From the NCBI GenBank assembly GCA_020740775.1, contig JAHEWK010000009.1, positions 1,054,001 to 1,118,000 on the forward strand: 64,000 nucleotides of DNA. The letters are read 5' to 3'. Position numbers and translations under genes: made by a program. This stretch comes from Ilyonectria destructans (lineage: Eukaryota; Ascomycota; Sordariomycetes; Hypocreales; Nectriaceae). The stretch's first letter is position 1. Each line of letters begins with the position of its first letter. Positions 1-10,690 of this stretch are shown piece by piece. Under the pieces are notes generated by a model, which had not been told where the DNA came from, made no database searches, and saw nothing but the letters and a program-made list of their open reading frames with translations.

Positions 1-871
1 ATTCTCTCTCACTAGCCTCCCAGCGAAAGTACTGGTCTGTTTGACAAGGCATCAGAAGCACTCGGGCTCTGATTTGAGACAGTGCTTCCCCCAAGGAGCT
101 ACCGTAGGATGAGTCGCACACCGTGATGTCTGCCTTCTGCCACATCTGCAGCTTCGCAAGAAGATCGTCCGGGTGCCAACTCTTGTAATTAGCACCTGCA
201 ACATCGGCGTCCCAGTCATGCAATGTTTCGTAGCCTAATTCCTTGTACGTTTCTTGGTCAAACCACTCGGCGCTTGTCAACCAGGCAGAATATGCCTTTC
301 CAAAGGCTCTCAGACCGCGTGGCGATTTGGACAACTCTGTCTGTTGATTTCCCTCTGCATAGTCGATGGAATTCTCTAGCGCCGCTTTTGGCCCCTCTAG
401 AAATTGGAAGTTGTGCCGACTAGTTCGAGCTGAGGAGCAAACGATGACGGCATTTTGCACAAAGTCCGGGTACATCACGGTCCAGTAATAGGTGCACTGG
501 CCGCCCATCGAGAATCCAACCATGACATCAACCGTTTGAATAGAAAGATGTTTGAGTAGCTCATGCTGGGCACGAACGCAGTCTCGGTAATCAATTGACT
601 TCGGAAACCCCGGCGTGTTGGAGGGACTTGACGACTCGCCGTTACCAAGTAATGCTACCACGATGATTCTGTGGTTGTGCAGTGCTCCATTGGCGAAGTT
701 GAGTGCTGAATTGACTCTGCCCCGGAAGCATGTCTGGATCACAGCTACCTTGGAAGCTTCCGTGTTCAGATCTAGGTAGGCAAGGCGAATTTCTGGAAGA
801 CTTGTGCTGTCTTGGAATGTGAAGTCGGACAGAGAGAATAATTTCATCTTCGATTCTGCTGGTGTCTCCAT
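1..871 (-). CDS. alpha/beta hydrolase, homoserine O-acetyltransferase-like family (3' truncated by window edge)
   Basis: Reading leftwards from an ATG at 871 gives 290 codons with no stop before the window edge, so the C-terminus is missing. The protein shows an alpha/beta-hydrolase core: an early strand followed by LLGNGESSSPSNTPGFP, then the nucleophile elbow VGFSMGG with Ser about residue 121, and near the edge RVLLMPCQTDQYF, which resembles the strand carrying the catalytic Asp in homoserine/serine acetyltransferase-like proteins. No signal peptide is visible, so it is probably cytosolic. The family includes MET2-type acyltransferases and many fungal hydrolases of unknown substrate, so I do not assign an acetyl acceptor. 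A second ATG lies eight codons downstream. Intronless in the visible part. Confidence 0.8.
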   Translation of the reverse strand, partial: METPAESKMKLFSLSDFTFQDSTSLPEIRLAYLDLNTEASKVAVIQTCFRGRVNSALNFANGALHNHRIIVVALLGNGESSSPSNTPGFPKSIDYRDCVRAQHELLKHLSIQTVDVMVGFSMGGQCTYYWTVMYPDFVQNAVIVCSSARTSRHNFQFLEGPKAALENSIDYAEGNQQTELSKSPRGLRAFGKAYSAWLTSAEWFDQETYKELGYETLHDWDADVAGANYKSWHPDDLLAKLQMWQKADITVCDSSYGSSLGEALSQIRARVLLMPCQTDQYFRWEASERE

Positions 872-1740
872 GCTGACGTGGTGAATGTATGGCCCGCGGG
901 GAATCGGAGGGGAATCACGTAGCCTTGCCGTGGTATTTTCCTTCGAGATAGGTTGATGTGAATCCTGTGGACCGGGTGTTTTCGTATCTGAGCATTTCGG
1001 TACGGCCGACAGTGGAACCAGCACTAGCGAACTAGTAAATAATTATTCCATGCACCAGTGGCGGGCAGAGCGCAGCTAAGTGCTTTACGGTTCAGCGTGC
1101 TCGCGAATAAACAAGTCAATGGTACGATGCCGTAAAACCTAGCGAATGACAAAGCCACCAATGAGACTCCAACCAAGGGAATATGTTTCGCTAAGCGTCG
1201 GAAGACGTGTGTAAGGCGGTTTGTCCGAAGCTGGAAACATGTTGTTTGTCGGTACCTCCGACAAAGGTGCGGATCAAAAGTCGAAGGGGATCCGATAGTA
1301 GTGTATGAAGAAGACAAATAGCACAAAAACCTTGTTTGCCTTTGTTCTCGAATCTGTCGGCGATAAATAAGCATAATTTGCACTTGGTTTGCGGTACTAG
1401 TTCGTAAATCCTACGGCGCTGTGTGATCTGTTTGATAATATTGAAACCGCTTGCATATGCACAAAATTTATAGGACAATTATCCGTGGATCTACTAGAAA
1501 GTGTCTAATGTTTTATCCTACAATAACAATTGTGTCTGGTATGCTTTCGATTGACACCCCTCAGCGGCCCCCAATATTCTCATGGTTAAAGATCAAACTG
1601 TATGGACCAGCAGTGATGTGAGGATGAACAAAGAAATTATTAATTATGAAATATTCCAATCTGTTGAGTTGCAGAGCTGCCTGGTAACAAATGGTATCTC
1701 GTCTCAGACCATCAACGCCCTTAAACTGGCATGCATCTAC
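872..1740. other. intergenic, no supported gene
   Basis: About 870 bp between the hydrolase promoter side and the 3' end of the ankyrin gene. Only short overlapping reading frames without recognisable domains are present. A short palindromic TTTGTCGGTACCTCCGACAAA-like arrangement lies near 1242-1264; it may be a hairpin or a transposon remnant, but it is too short to classify. Confidence 0.5.
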
Positions 1741-4700
1741 TCATCCGGCCTTTGCCTTACCCTCCACAATGAAACCACCAAATACTACAGCCCCGGAAGC
1801 AGGCATACTTGATTCCAGCGCTTGTTTGACTTTCGATTTTTGGATTGGAATGCCCAAATACGCTTCCCTCAATAATTGCTCCAATCGGTCCATATTATTC
1901 TCGCCGTCGGTACTCTTTATGAGATGTAGCCGCCGCCAAAAGGAGTTCCAGTCCAAGTCCCAAAACCTCGCTGCTGAGGCCTGTATACCATTTGAAGAGG
2001 TTCTCGAGGGATAATCAACACCCTTTCGGTGCAAGAGTCGAGTAAGACATGGGATAGTCATAGCAAGGTAATCCAGGCCCTCTGGGATCGTAGGACATAC
2101 CTGGGCATTGCCTGGACCGATTGGCGGGCCGTTGCCACTGGTGACAGCTGTGATGACATTGTCGATATTGGAGCATACAACAACCGCGTCAACATCATTG
2201 ACCACGTGGAGCCACTTCTCCGTACAAGATATAGAAAGAGACTTCATGCAAGTGCCCCGACCTGGCGAATTCACCACATCCATAAACTCAAAACCGTAAA
2301 GCGTTTTGCGAGCGCTTTTCTGCGTAGCAGCAACAGTTGTAAGCAAATTCGTATTAAGACCAAGAATCAGCTGCCGAAAGCGGAGACCGTCGGTCTCTGC
2401 ACCGAGGACAGGAGTGTCGCCAAGAGGTTCAAGAACCTGAATCAATTCGGCAGCATCGGAATGACTGTCCACGAATGGTACGCGGTTCTGAGGCGAGCCG
2501 GGGCATGCCAGAGCGTATGCTTGACTCATATGCATCAATAAGCTAAGCTTTGGAGCCAACCAGCACCGTTTCTTAGCAGCGTCGTAAATGATGGCCAATT
2601 CCAATGCCGTGTCCCTAAGGAGCTTGCAATACCCTCCAAATGGCGTGAACTGAAGCCGATGACTGGTATATTTGAAGTTGGCTTCAAGTCCCAAGATGGC
2701 AGACAGTGGGGCCGAAGCTCCAATCTGTGAGGCAGCCGTGAATCCATCCATCTGGAGCGACTTTCCTTTCTCAGGGCTGCCGGAGTAGTCGATTTTGGCT
2801 GGCAGACCTCTCGTTCCGAGGTTGATCTGGGCGACTTCACACCAGCCCAGAAAACACCGCATGTTCCGGAACTGTTCATAGTCGCTGGTCTTCAGTCGCG
2901 GCCCCAAATCAACGGTGTGTGGATTGATTTGACCCTTCAATTCCTTGTTTGTGATGAGATGAAACTGCGCCACGTTGCCTTCAACCTGGACTGGCACCAA
3001 TGCTGTATTGTACCCAGCAAATACCACACCACCATCCACAAATAGAGGGAACTCAACGGCAGTGAGATCTATCATCAACGGGAAGGATAGCTCAAGGCCC
3101 TTGCCATTGTGATTCTTCCTTTTCTCCTCGACATCCGAGGCGTGGTGGTAAAGCCTCTCGACTTCGACCAGTCTGCTGCGGCGAAGCTCAAACAAGTTCT
3201 GCCAGCAGTCATACGGTGTTGCCGTTAGCTCAAGGTTTCCATACCAGAGAGTCATTGCTGGTCTGATTCCATAGGTCTTCCCCGTATTGCAATCGTCGTC
3301 GGTGGCGTCAGTTGGTGGTGGAACTTCAAAGCGCTCTAATGTCCACCTGCCTCTGGACACCGTGACCATCACCTCGGGATCTTTAGCGCGAAAAGCCTTG
3401 CAAACAGTGTCCATGCCCCAGTGCAATGCTCTGTGGCGTGAGCCATAGCCATCGACAATATTAATGTAGACACTGTCCCAAGTGCACCATACGTTTGACA
3501 TTAATCCGTCAGGGAACTTGTGGATATACATTGCTAAGATTGTTAGTATTAATAGTCCAATGAAAAGAGTGACAGTCCTCGGGTAAATAATATTTCAGAT
3601 AATGACATCGCCAAACCAATTTGAAACACGCGTGTTAAGAGGTTAGTTGTAGCGGACAAACCGGACACACAAGACAATTGTGACATAGGCAACTGCCGTG
3701 AGGTAGATAATAAGATTTGTGAAGACTTACATGCATCGCCTGACTTGAGCTCTTGGAGATGCTCTGTCACATGACCAAGTAGTCGGTCTAGAAAGTGTGC
3801 GACGTCAGGAAATTTCCTGCCAAGTTGTTCTTCAATCAACTCAGTCCAAGTACATGCTCGGAAACATTGAACGTTTTCTTTGTTATTCTTCAAGTCCGCA
3901 GGTGCCAATAGTGTTGTCAAAATTACCTCGCGATCGAGATTTTTATCGGCTTTGCCATCTTCGACGATGCCCATGATGAAATCCGGCACCTGCCAGTACC
4001 AAACTGGTCCGGTGTATTTCCAACTGGAACATATGGAATCGACTTTTCTCCAGAGCGCTTCACATCTTTCGAAACTCGATGGCTCTGTTGCGAACTCCCA
4101 TAGCCGTAACTCGTCAAAGCGGTTGTTAGGACTTGGCGTCCATCTTTCCAAGGACTTCATCCCTTGATTGCGCAGCAAGGTCTCCCACTTTGATGCGTCA
4201 GAGGCATCGGCACCGTGCTCTAGTAGCCAGGAACTGACATGCCCATGCCCTGAAAGGGCAGCGCCAACAACTGCTGGGCCCTTGCTCCTGTCAACGGCGT
4301 CTATGTTGGCGCCGTAACTGTAGAGAAGTTTGACGATTTCGAGATTTCCTTCCCACGCTGCTCTTACTATTGGCGGCTTATTCTACGTCAAAGTTCGTAA
4401 GTTTCAAGGCTTGTTTCAGGAACTAGAGGAATAGGATCACATACCAAAACCCCCTCAGGATTTGCCCCCGCTCCAAGCAACAGCCTTACCATCTCCGTAT
4501 TGTTCTGGTCGGCAGCGGCCCAAACAGCATCATAATCATTCTCATTATCAGAATCAGGATCATCGTAATTGCCATTCACCTTGACACCCACCAAGAACAA
4601 AATCCGGAGCAATTCGGTATCGTTTTTTCTTACAGCCACTTCAACCATTGTTCTTGAGTTGGGTAGATCATCAATATTTGCCCCGTGCGTGAGAAGTAGT

Positions 4701-6181
4701 GGAACTATTTCGGATCTTTCACTGCGCCGGAAGTGGATGGCAGATTGCAGCGCCGTTCCCACGTTGCCATATGAAGCATGGACATCTGCACCATGCTCGA
4801 GGAGGAGCTGTACTATCTCGAGCATTTTGTAGCCTCTGGTTAGGACGGCACCTTGCAGTGCTGTTCCCCTCCGGATGTGGCGTGATGCATTAACGTCTGC
4901 CCCGTGCCTGAGGAGAATCTTGACAACCTCAAGTCCTGCTTCACTTTGATTCCGGACAGCCGATTGCAGAGCAGTTCCGTTGGGGCCTGGAGGAGCGTTA
5001 ATGTCGGCGCCGTGGCTGACAAGTAGCTCTGCTACCTCAAGCATTTCAGGGCCTCGGTTCGAGGTGGCAGATTGTAGCGCTGTTCCATGGCGGCCGGGTG
5101 AAGCGTTGACATTTGCGCCTTGACTCAGTAGCAGCTGGACTATTTCAACGGCTTTTTTCCCCGAGTTTTGGGCAGCAGATTGTAGCGCTGTCCCATGGCG
5201 GCCGGGTGAAGCGTTGATATCCGCGCCTCGGCTCAGAAGCAGCTGGACTATTTCAACGGCCTTTTTGCCCGAGTTTTGGGCAGCAGATTGCAAAGCCGTT
5301 CCCTTGATACCGGGCGGGGCATTGACCTCAGCACCGTGTCCGACGAGGAGCTCTGCTATTTCAAGTGCTTTACCGCCTTGGTTTTGGGTGGCACATTGTA
5401 GAGCAGTTCCATAGGGGCCGGCCGAGCTGTTGACATCTGCATTGTGACCGAGTAAAAGCCGTACGATCTCGACGGCACCCTCGTCCTGATTTTGGGCGGC
5501 GCATTGTAGAGCGCTTCCCTTCGGGCCTGGCCGACTGTTGACATCTGCGCCATGACTCAGTAATAGCCACATCATTCCGAATCCCTGACTACCGGCACAT
5601 ATCCCGGCAGCTCGTTGTAGAGCAGTGCCGGAGTACATGTTAGTGTGAGGGTCATTGCAGGCCAGGTCGACGTCGGCCCCTGCTTCCAAAAGTACCCTCG
5701 CGACATTGAGGGAGATGTTGACCACCAAGTGAATCGGGATTTCGATCTCATAATTGCCCGTTTCAATTAAGAGTTTCTCAAGTTCGTCTTGGTCTCGCTC
5801 AATCCCGTTCACTTCTGTGTCTTGCTTCCGATTCTTTTCGTGCCAGTCGTCGTATCGGTCATAATTGACGTATATCACCCCGTTGACGTCTATCCCCCTG
5901 GATATCAACTCCTTGATTTCGCTAACTCGGCCTTCTTTCAGAGATTGAAGCCAAAGACGCATCATTGTCGAAGTGAGGGTTCTTGCTTCCTTGGACTGGG
6001 CAGTTACGGGTTCCTCTGAGGAAATAGAGTCCCCACCCAATTGGATTTTGGTGCCCTTGGATGGTGATGATTTCACCCATATGGATGGTAATTCTCCGGG
6101 CATTTCCGATTTCCCTTTTGATATCGTCGTTGGGGTCGCTGAAGCCATTGTAGGTGAGCTCTTTCCAGGTGCATGGCTCAT
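1741..6181 (-). CDS. ankyrin-repeat protein with long uncharacterised C-terminal domain
   Basis: Three exons join in frame: 6181-4445, 4382-3731 and 3533-1741 (introns with GTATGT and GTAAGT donors), giving 1393 aa. Residues about 140-640 hold at least a dozen ankyrin repeats (GTALQSAAQN...VELLLSHGADVNA type). Two neighbouring repeats, encoded around 5080-5290, are almost identical, which indicates recent internal duplication. Residues about 640-800 are non-repetitive. Residues 797-1393 form a long globular region I cannot assign to a named family. Ankyrin arrays with high internal identity are typical of fungal STAND-like recognition proteins, but no NACHT/NB-ARC P-loop is visible here. The gene diverges from the CHAT gene with an 860-bp shared upstream region. 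Function is inferred only as protein-protein recognition. Confidence 0.82.
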
Positions 6182-7044
6182 TGAGTCGGATTTGCGTATT
6201 AGACGTTCCTCTCTGAAATCAGTGGGAGGTGTAGAAGGCTATCTTGCACAAGCAAATTAACACGGCTGTAAAAAAAGAAAATACATTTTCGGCGAAAGTG
6301 AGGGGTCGTGTCCGATTTTATCTCGCGAGGCGTCAAGGCGGCTATGCAGAGCGGCGAGGCAAACGGCTGCGGACAGACTAATAGTGATTAAATAGGACGA
6401 CTAATAATAAAGGCAGCGGCTGACATGAAGGTGGGATATTACACATGATGATTGCATGCTCATTTCCACCATTTTCATTTTCGATACTAGGCAAACTCAG
6501 CTGCGATTGATTTACCCAATGCATGTGAAGCTCTGGTGGAATTTTGCCTTGAAGTGAAATGGAAGTTGTTCATTGAGAGGAAGGGATTACAGTATCATGC
6601 ATAGGTCAAGAGGATAGCTTGAGGTAAAATTTCTGCCCAGAACTCGCATTTGAGGCGGAGCAATTCCTACGTACGCCTTTGGACGCCTTCAAACGCCTTA
6701 TGTTCGCCTCACTTTCAACTGCCAATTGGCGCTATCCCTGATTGGCAAGCACTCAATGTAAATTCCAATTGCAAATTCCAATTGCAATAGATTTTGTTAA
6801 TAAATATGGGCCACCTTGCCCTCATTTCTTATGAGCATTATTTTGAAACCTACTACCTGCCTACCTTTCACCAAAAATCCTCACCGTTGCCCGACCTAGG
6901 TTGAGACATTTGAGGAGGCAGCCCGAAAAGCGCTCATATCACTGTTCTACGACTTCCATATTTTCAAGACGTCTGCGTTTGACATATCCGACCTTCGTTG
7001 CCAATCACTCGCGACTCGGATTTGCTGTGTCACCGGCCATCAAG
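6182..7044. promoter_or_regulatory. shared divergent upstream region of ankyrin and CHAT genes
   Basis: This 863-bp gap separates two divergent genes and probably holds both promoters. A perfect 13-bp tandem duplication AAATTCCAATTGC lies at 6760-6785, followed by an AATAAATA-rich stretch near 6800. Three ACGCCT/ACGCCTT repeats occur at about 6672-6705. No binding protein can be named from these motifs. Confidence 0.45.
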
Positions 7045-10000
7045 ATGGATACTATGGAAGATCTGGAAGAGCGCGTCCGAGCTGCGCGGGAAGCGCTTTC
7101 AGCGGACCATTCAGATCGGCCGCAACGGTTGCACAAGCTCAGTTATCATCTTCTGAACAGATATTTTAAATCAAGACAAATCTCAGACCTTGAAGAGGCT
7201 ATCCAGCTCCAACAAGAAGCCGTCAACTCAATTCCGCAGGATCATCCAGGCCGCCTGAAATTTTTGCTCAATCTTTGCGTCTATCTCGGCAGGAAATTTG
7301 ACGCAACAGAAAGCCAAAACGACCTTGACGAGTCAACCAAGGCTAACCGCGAAGCACTGGCTGCTGCTCCAGAGACTTATCCCCATCGGGCAGTCCTTCT
7401 CAATAAGCTGGGAGTCAACCTCATTATAAAGTTTTCGAGAACAGGGGAGATGAGCGCTCTTGAAGAAGGTATCCAATTCCAACAGGACGCAGTCAATACA
7501 GCCCCAGAGAACGACCCGAACCGAGAAGACTATATCAGTAACCTTGGAGCGTTATTCGTCAATCGGTGGGAAGCGACTGGGGCGACAGCCGACCTCGAAG
7601 ATTCCATCCGACTCCTGAGAACTGCACTGGATTTGGTCCCGAAAGACAACCTTAGACGTTTGAATAGACTGTGTAACCTTGGAAATGTCCTTCACCTGAA
7701 GTATACGACGACAGGAGAGATTGCAGATCTCGGAGACGCCATCGAGGTCACACACGAAGCCGTCAATGTCGCTCCAAAAGATAGCCGAGACTATCTGTCG
7801 GTTTTGGGCAACTATGGGGACCTCCTTGCAGACCGATATGTGAAAATGGGGACTGTTAGTGACCTCGAGGATGCGATTCAAATTGGACAAAAAGTGCACG
7901 AGGCATTCCCACAGGACGACGAAGACCGACCAACTCGTTTAACCAACTTTGCAATTCATCTCAGCTACCGATACCGGCGATTTGGAACGGCTGACGATCT
8001 GAACAAGGCTATTCAAGTTGGGACAGAAGCGGCCTCCACATCACCGGATGACGATTATTCCCGGGCAAAAGTCTTGAGTAATCTAGGCATCATATTGAAG
8101 ATCGAATATTTCCGAACCGAGGATGCTGAAGATCTTCAAAAGGCTATCCAGGTTCAACGGCAAGCGGTCGAGGCTACTCGACAGAACAGTCCAGATCTAG
8201 TAGATTCGTTACACAATCTTGCAGGACTACTCACCACCAGATACCAACTGAATATGGAAATGTCGGACCTTGAGGAGGCAATCAAGATTGGACAACAAGT
8301 GATTGGTCTCATACAAAAGGACCATCCAAATCGGCCGGCATATTTAAACACCCTTGGGCTTCAACTTGGTCAGAAGTTTCTGAAAACCGGTCAGATGACC
8401 GAAATCGAAGACGCGATCCGAATTGGACGTGAAACCATCGAGGCAACAGAAGATGACCACCCAGAACGTGCCACTCGATTGACCAACCTAGGGAATCGAT
8501 TCCATGACAAGTTTTCAAAAACAGGAGCTATGGAAGACCTTGAAGATGCCATTGCATGTTATCAACCCGCTTTGCGCCACCCGAACATGTTCGACATTAC
8601 CAGAATCACAGCTGGTAGGGAGTTGCTTCGTTGCCTTGCCAAAATCCCAGATTGGGAACGAGCTTACGAGACTGTCGAAATTGCCATGCAACTCGTGCCG
8701 AAGTTGATATCTCGGACCATCAGCAATACAGACAAACAGGACGTTCTCAGCCAAGTCTATGGGCTATCCACAGACGCAGCAGCCGTGGCATTGCTTGCGA
8801 ACAAAGGACCGTTAGTTGCATTCAATTTCCTCGAGCAGGGCCGGGGTCTGGTCGCAGCATCACTAGAGGAAACGCGGTCCGATGTGCTTGAGCTCCAAGG
8901 GAAACATCCTGAGCTTGCAAAGCAATTCACTCGGCTTCGCAAAGAGACAGAAGAACTTAGTGCTCGTCATAACAATTCTGGCGATCAAAGCCGCGAAGCG
9001 CTCTGGGGGACTCACGCGAGTGGACATTTCGAGGTCCAAAAGGAGCTCGACAAGCTTCTAATCGAGATCCGCAAACAACCCGAATTTGAGGACTTCTTGA
9101 CAATACCGAACGAGCAAAGGATTAAGGAAGCTGCTACACACGGTCCGATTACCATTATCAACACAAGCGAATACCGTTGTGATGCAATAATTATCGAGCG
9201 GCACCAGGTACGCTCGATAGCCTTGCCTCACCTTAGAATTGTAGATGTCAGAGCCAGATCGCAAGAAAATGACCTTGGACATCGGAAGATTCTACATTGG
9301 CTCTGGGAGACAATCGCAGACCCAATCCTGAGTGCTCTTGGGATTACTCAACCTCCATCTGACGACAACTGGCCTCATATCTGGTGGATACCGACCGGAC
9401 CTCTTAGCATATTTCCCCTCCACGCAGCAGGGAATCACTACAAAGGCTCTACCAAGACCGTTATCGATCGGGCAATGTCTTCTTACAGCACTTCTATCAA
9501 GGCAATCATCCACAGCCGCCGCCGTCCCGGTCTTGGGGTGGCATCTTCAGCTACAGAACAGGCACTCCTTGTTGCCATGGACCAAACACCCGAGATCTCG
9601 GGGCGTCTTCAGTATGCGCCCAGTGAGATATCTGAAGTGCACAGCCTTTGCAAATCTTTAGGCCTCAACCCGATTGAGCCGGGCCGAAATAAAGAGGATG
9701 TTGTATCACACCTACCGCTATGCAAGGTATTTCACTTTGCTGGACATGGCCAAACGCACCGTCGCGATCCTTCCCTAAGTAGTCTACTACTTGAGGATTG
9801 GCAAACTGATCCACTGATGGTTTCTACTCTTCTGGAGATAGATATCCAACAATACTCGCCATTTCTCGCCTATCTCTCCGCCTGCGGGACTGGTCGGATC
9901 ACCTACGAAAGATATCTTGACGAGAATGTCCATCTTATCAGCGCTTGCCAGCTAGCCGGCTTCCGCCATGTAATTGGCACTCTTTGGGAGGTGAATGATG

Positions 10001-10320
10001 AGGTGTGCGTGGATGTAGCGAAAAGTATCTATGAGGGTATGGTGCGTGGTGATAAGGCGGATGAGTCGGTGTGTCGGGGACTGCATAAAGTCACTAGGGA
10101 GTTGCGGGATCGCTGGTTGTTGCAGGAAGATGCTGCCCAGCATCAAATCAATGGGGCGATGAACGTCCCAAAGGGAAATCACGCGGGTATTTGGAACAAG
10201 GATGGCGATAAACGGGGAGAAGCGACAACACCGAGAGATTTTGTTCTTTGTCTCGAGGATGAGGATGAAGCTGCATCCAGGCCGATGCTCTGGGTTCCTT
10301 ATGTTCATTATGGCGTGTGA
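7045..10320 (+). CDS. TPR-CHAT domain protein (caspase-like peptidase fold)
   Basis: Single-exon gene of 1091 aa from the ATG at 7045; a longer open frame upstream to 6901 lacks an ATG start and reads as 5' leader. Residues about 5-560 contain roughly ten 44-48-residue TPR-like helical repeats (SDLEEAIQLQQEAV...RLKFLLNLC pattern). The C-terminal 300 residues form a CHAT domain: WWIPTGPLSIFPLHAAG at about 780, FHFAGHGQ with the catalytic-type His901, and YLSACGTGR with Cys947. Both members of the His/Cys dyad are present, so it could be an active peptidase. In fungi and bacteria TPR-CHAT proteins are associated with caspase-like cleavage and cell-death systems. The substrate is unknown. It stands head to head with the ankyrin gene. 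Confidence 0.88.
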   Translation: MDTMEDLEERVRAAREALSADHSDRPQRLHKLSYHLLNRYFKSRQISDLEEAIQLQQEAVNSIPQDHPGRLKFLLNLCVYLGRKFDATESQNDLDESTKANREALAAAPETYPHRAVLLNKLGVNLIIKFSRTGEMSALEEGIQFQQDAVNTAPENDPNREDYISNLGALFVNRWEATGATADLEDSIRLLRTALDLVPKDNLRRLNRLCNLGNVLHLKYTTTGEIADLGDAIEVTHEAVNVAPKDSRDYLSVLGNYGDLLADRYVKMGTVSDLEDAIQIGQKVHEAFPQDDEDRPTRLTNFAIHLSYRYRRFGTADDLNKAIQVGTEAASTSPDDDYSRAKVLSNLGIILKIEYFRTEDAEDLQKAIQVQRQAVEATRQNSPDLVDSLHNLAGLLTTRYQLNMEMSDLEEAIKIGQQVIGLIQKDHPNRPAYLNTLGLQLGQKFLKTGQMTEIEDAIRIGRETIEATEDDHPERATRLTNLGNRFHDKFSKTGAMEDLEDAIACYQPALRHPNMFDITRITAGRELLRCLAKIPDWERAYETVEIAMQLVPKLISRTISNTDKQDVLSQVYGLSTDAAAVALLANKGPLVAFNFLEQGRGLVAASLEETRSDVLELQGKHPELAKQFTRLRKETEELSARHNNSGDQSREALWGTHASGHFEVQKELDKLLIEIRKQPEFEDFLTIPNEQRIKEAATHGPITIINTSEYRCDAIIIERHQVRSIALPHLRIVDVRARSQENDLGHRKILHWLWETIADPILSALGITQPPSDDNWPHIWWIPTGPLSIFPLHAAGNHYKGSTKTVIDRAMSSYSTSIKAIIHSRRRPGLGVASSATEQALLVAMDQTPEISGRLQYAPSEISEVHSLCKSLGLNPIEPGRNKEDVVSHLPLCKVFHFAGHGQTHRRDPSLSSLLLEDWQTDPLMVSTLLEIDIQQYSPFLAYLSACGTGRITYERYLDENVHLISACQLAGFRHVIGTLWEVNDEVCVDVAKSIYEGMVRGDKADESVCRGLHKVTRELRDRWLLQEDAAQHQINGAMNVPKGNHAGIWNKDGDKRGEATTPRDFVLCLEDEDEAASRPMLWVPYVHYGV

Positions 10321-10449
10321 TCTAGAGTATTAGTTCAGGGCCTAGTCGAGCCTTGTCTATGTAGTCAAGAATAGCTCAAGTCCCAATTTCCAAACCCTAA
10401 CACTAACCGGGTGCCGGAGCGGGTTGTTGCCAGTTGTTATATTTTATAT

Positions 10450-10690
10450 ACATCTCAATATCTCATGTCCTAATACATCAGAATACCTTGTGTATATCTC
10501 AAAATCTCATATCTTAATACGTCAACATATTTTCTGCACATTCCAAAAGTTTCATGTGTTAATACATTAATATATTTCAAATACATCTCAAAATCCCATG
10601 TCTTAATACATCAACTTACTTTCTGTATGTTTTACAATCTCATGTCTTCATACATCAGTCTACTTTCTGCACATCTCAAATCCTGATGCG
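10450..10690. repeat. 44-bp imperfect tandem repeat (minisatellite), about 5.4 copies
   Basis: Copies start at about 10450, 10494, 10538, 10583, 10627 and a partial one at 10671, so the period is 44-45 bp. The conserved core reads roughly ACATCTCAAAATCTCATGTC then TTAATACATCA. It lies just downstream of the CHAT gene. There are no spacers between copies, so it is not a CRISPR array. Confidence 0.85.

Noticed and set aside
6901..7044. 48-codon upstream extension of the CHAT protein
   Set aside because: The extension starts at TTG, not ATG, and the TPR region begins right after the ATG at 7045.
10450..10690. Possible CRISPR-like array
   Set aside because: Repeats are directly adjacent, imperfect and lack spacers, in a eukaryotic genome; it is a minisatellite.
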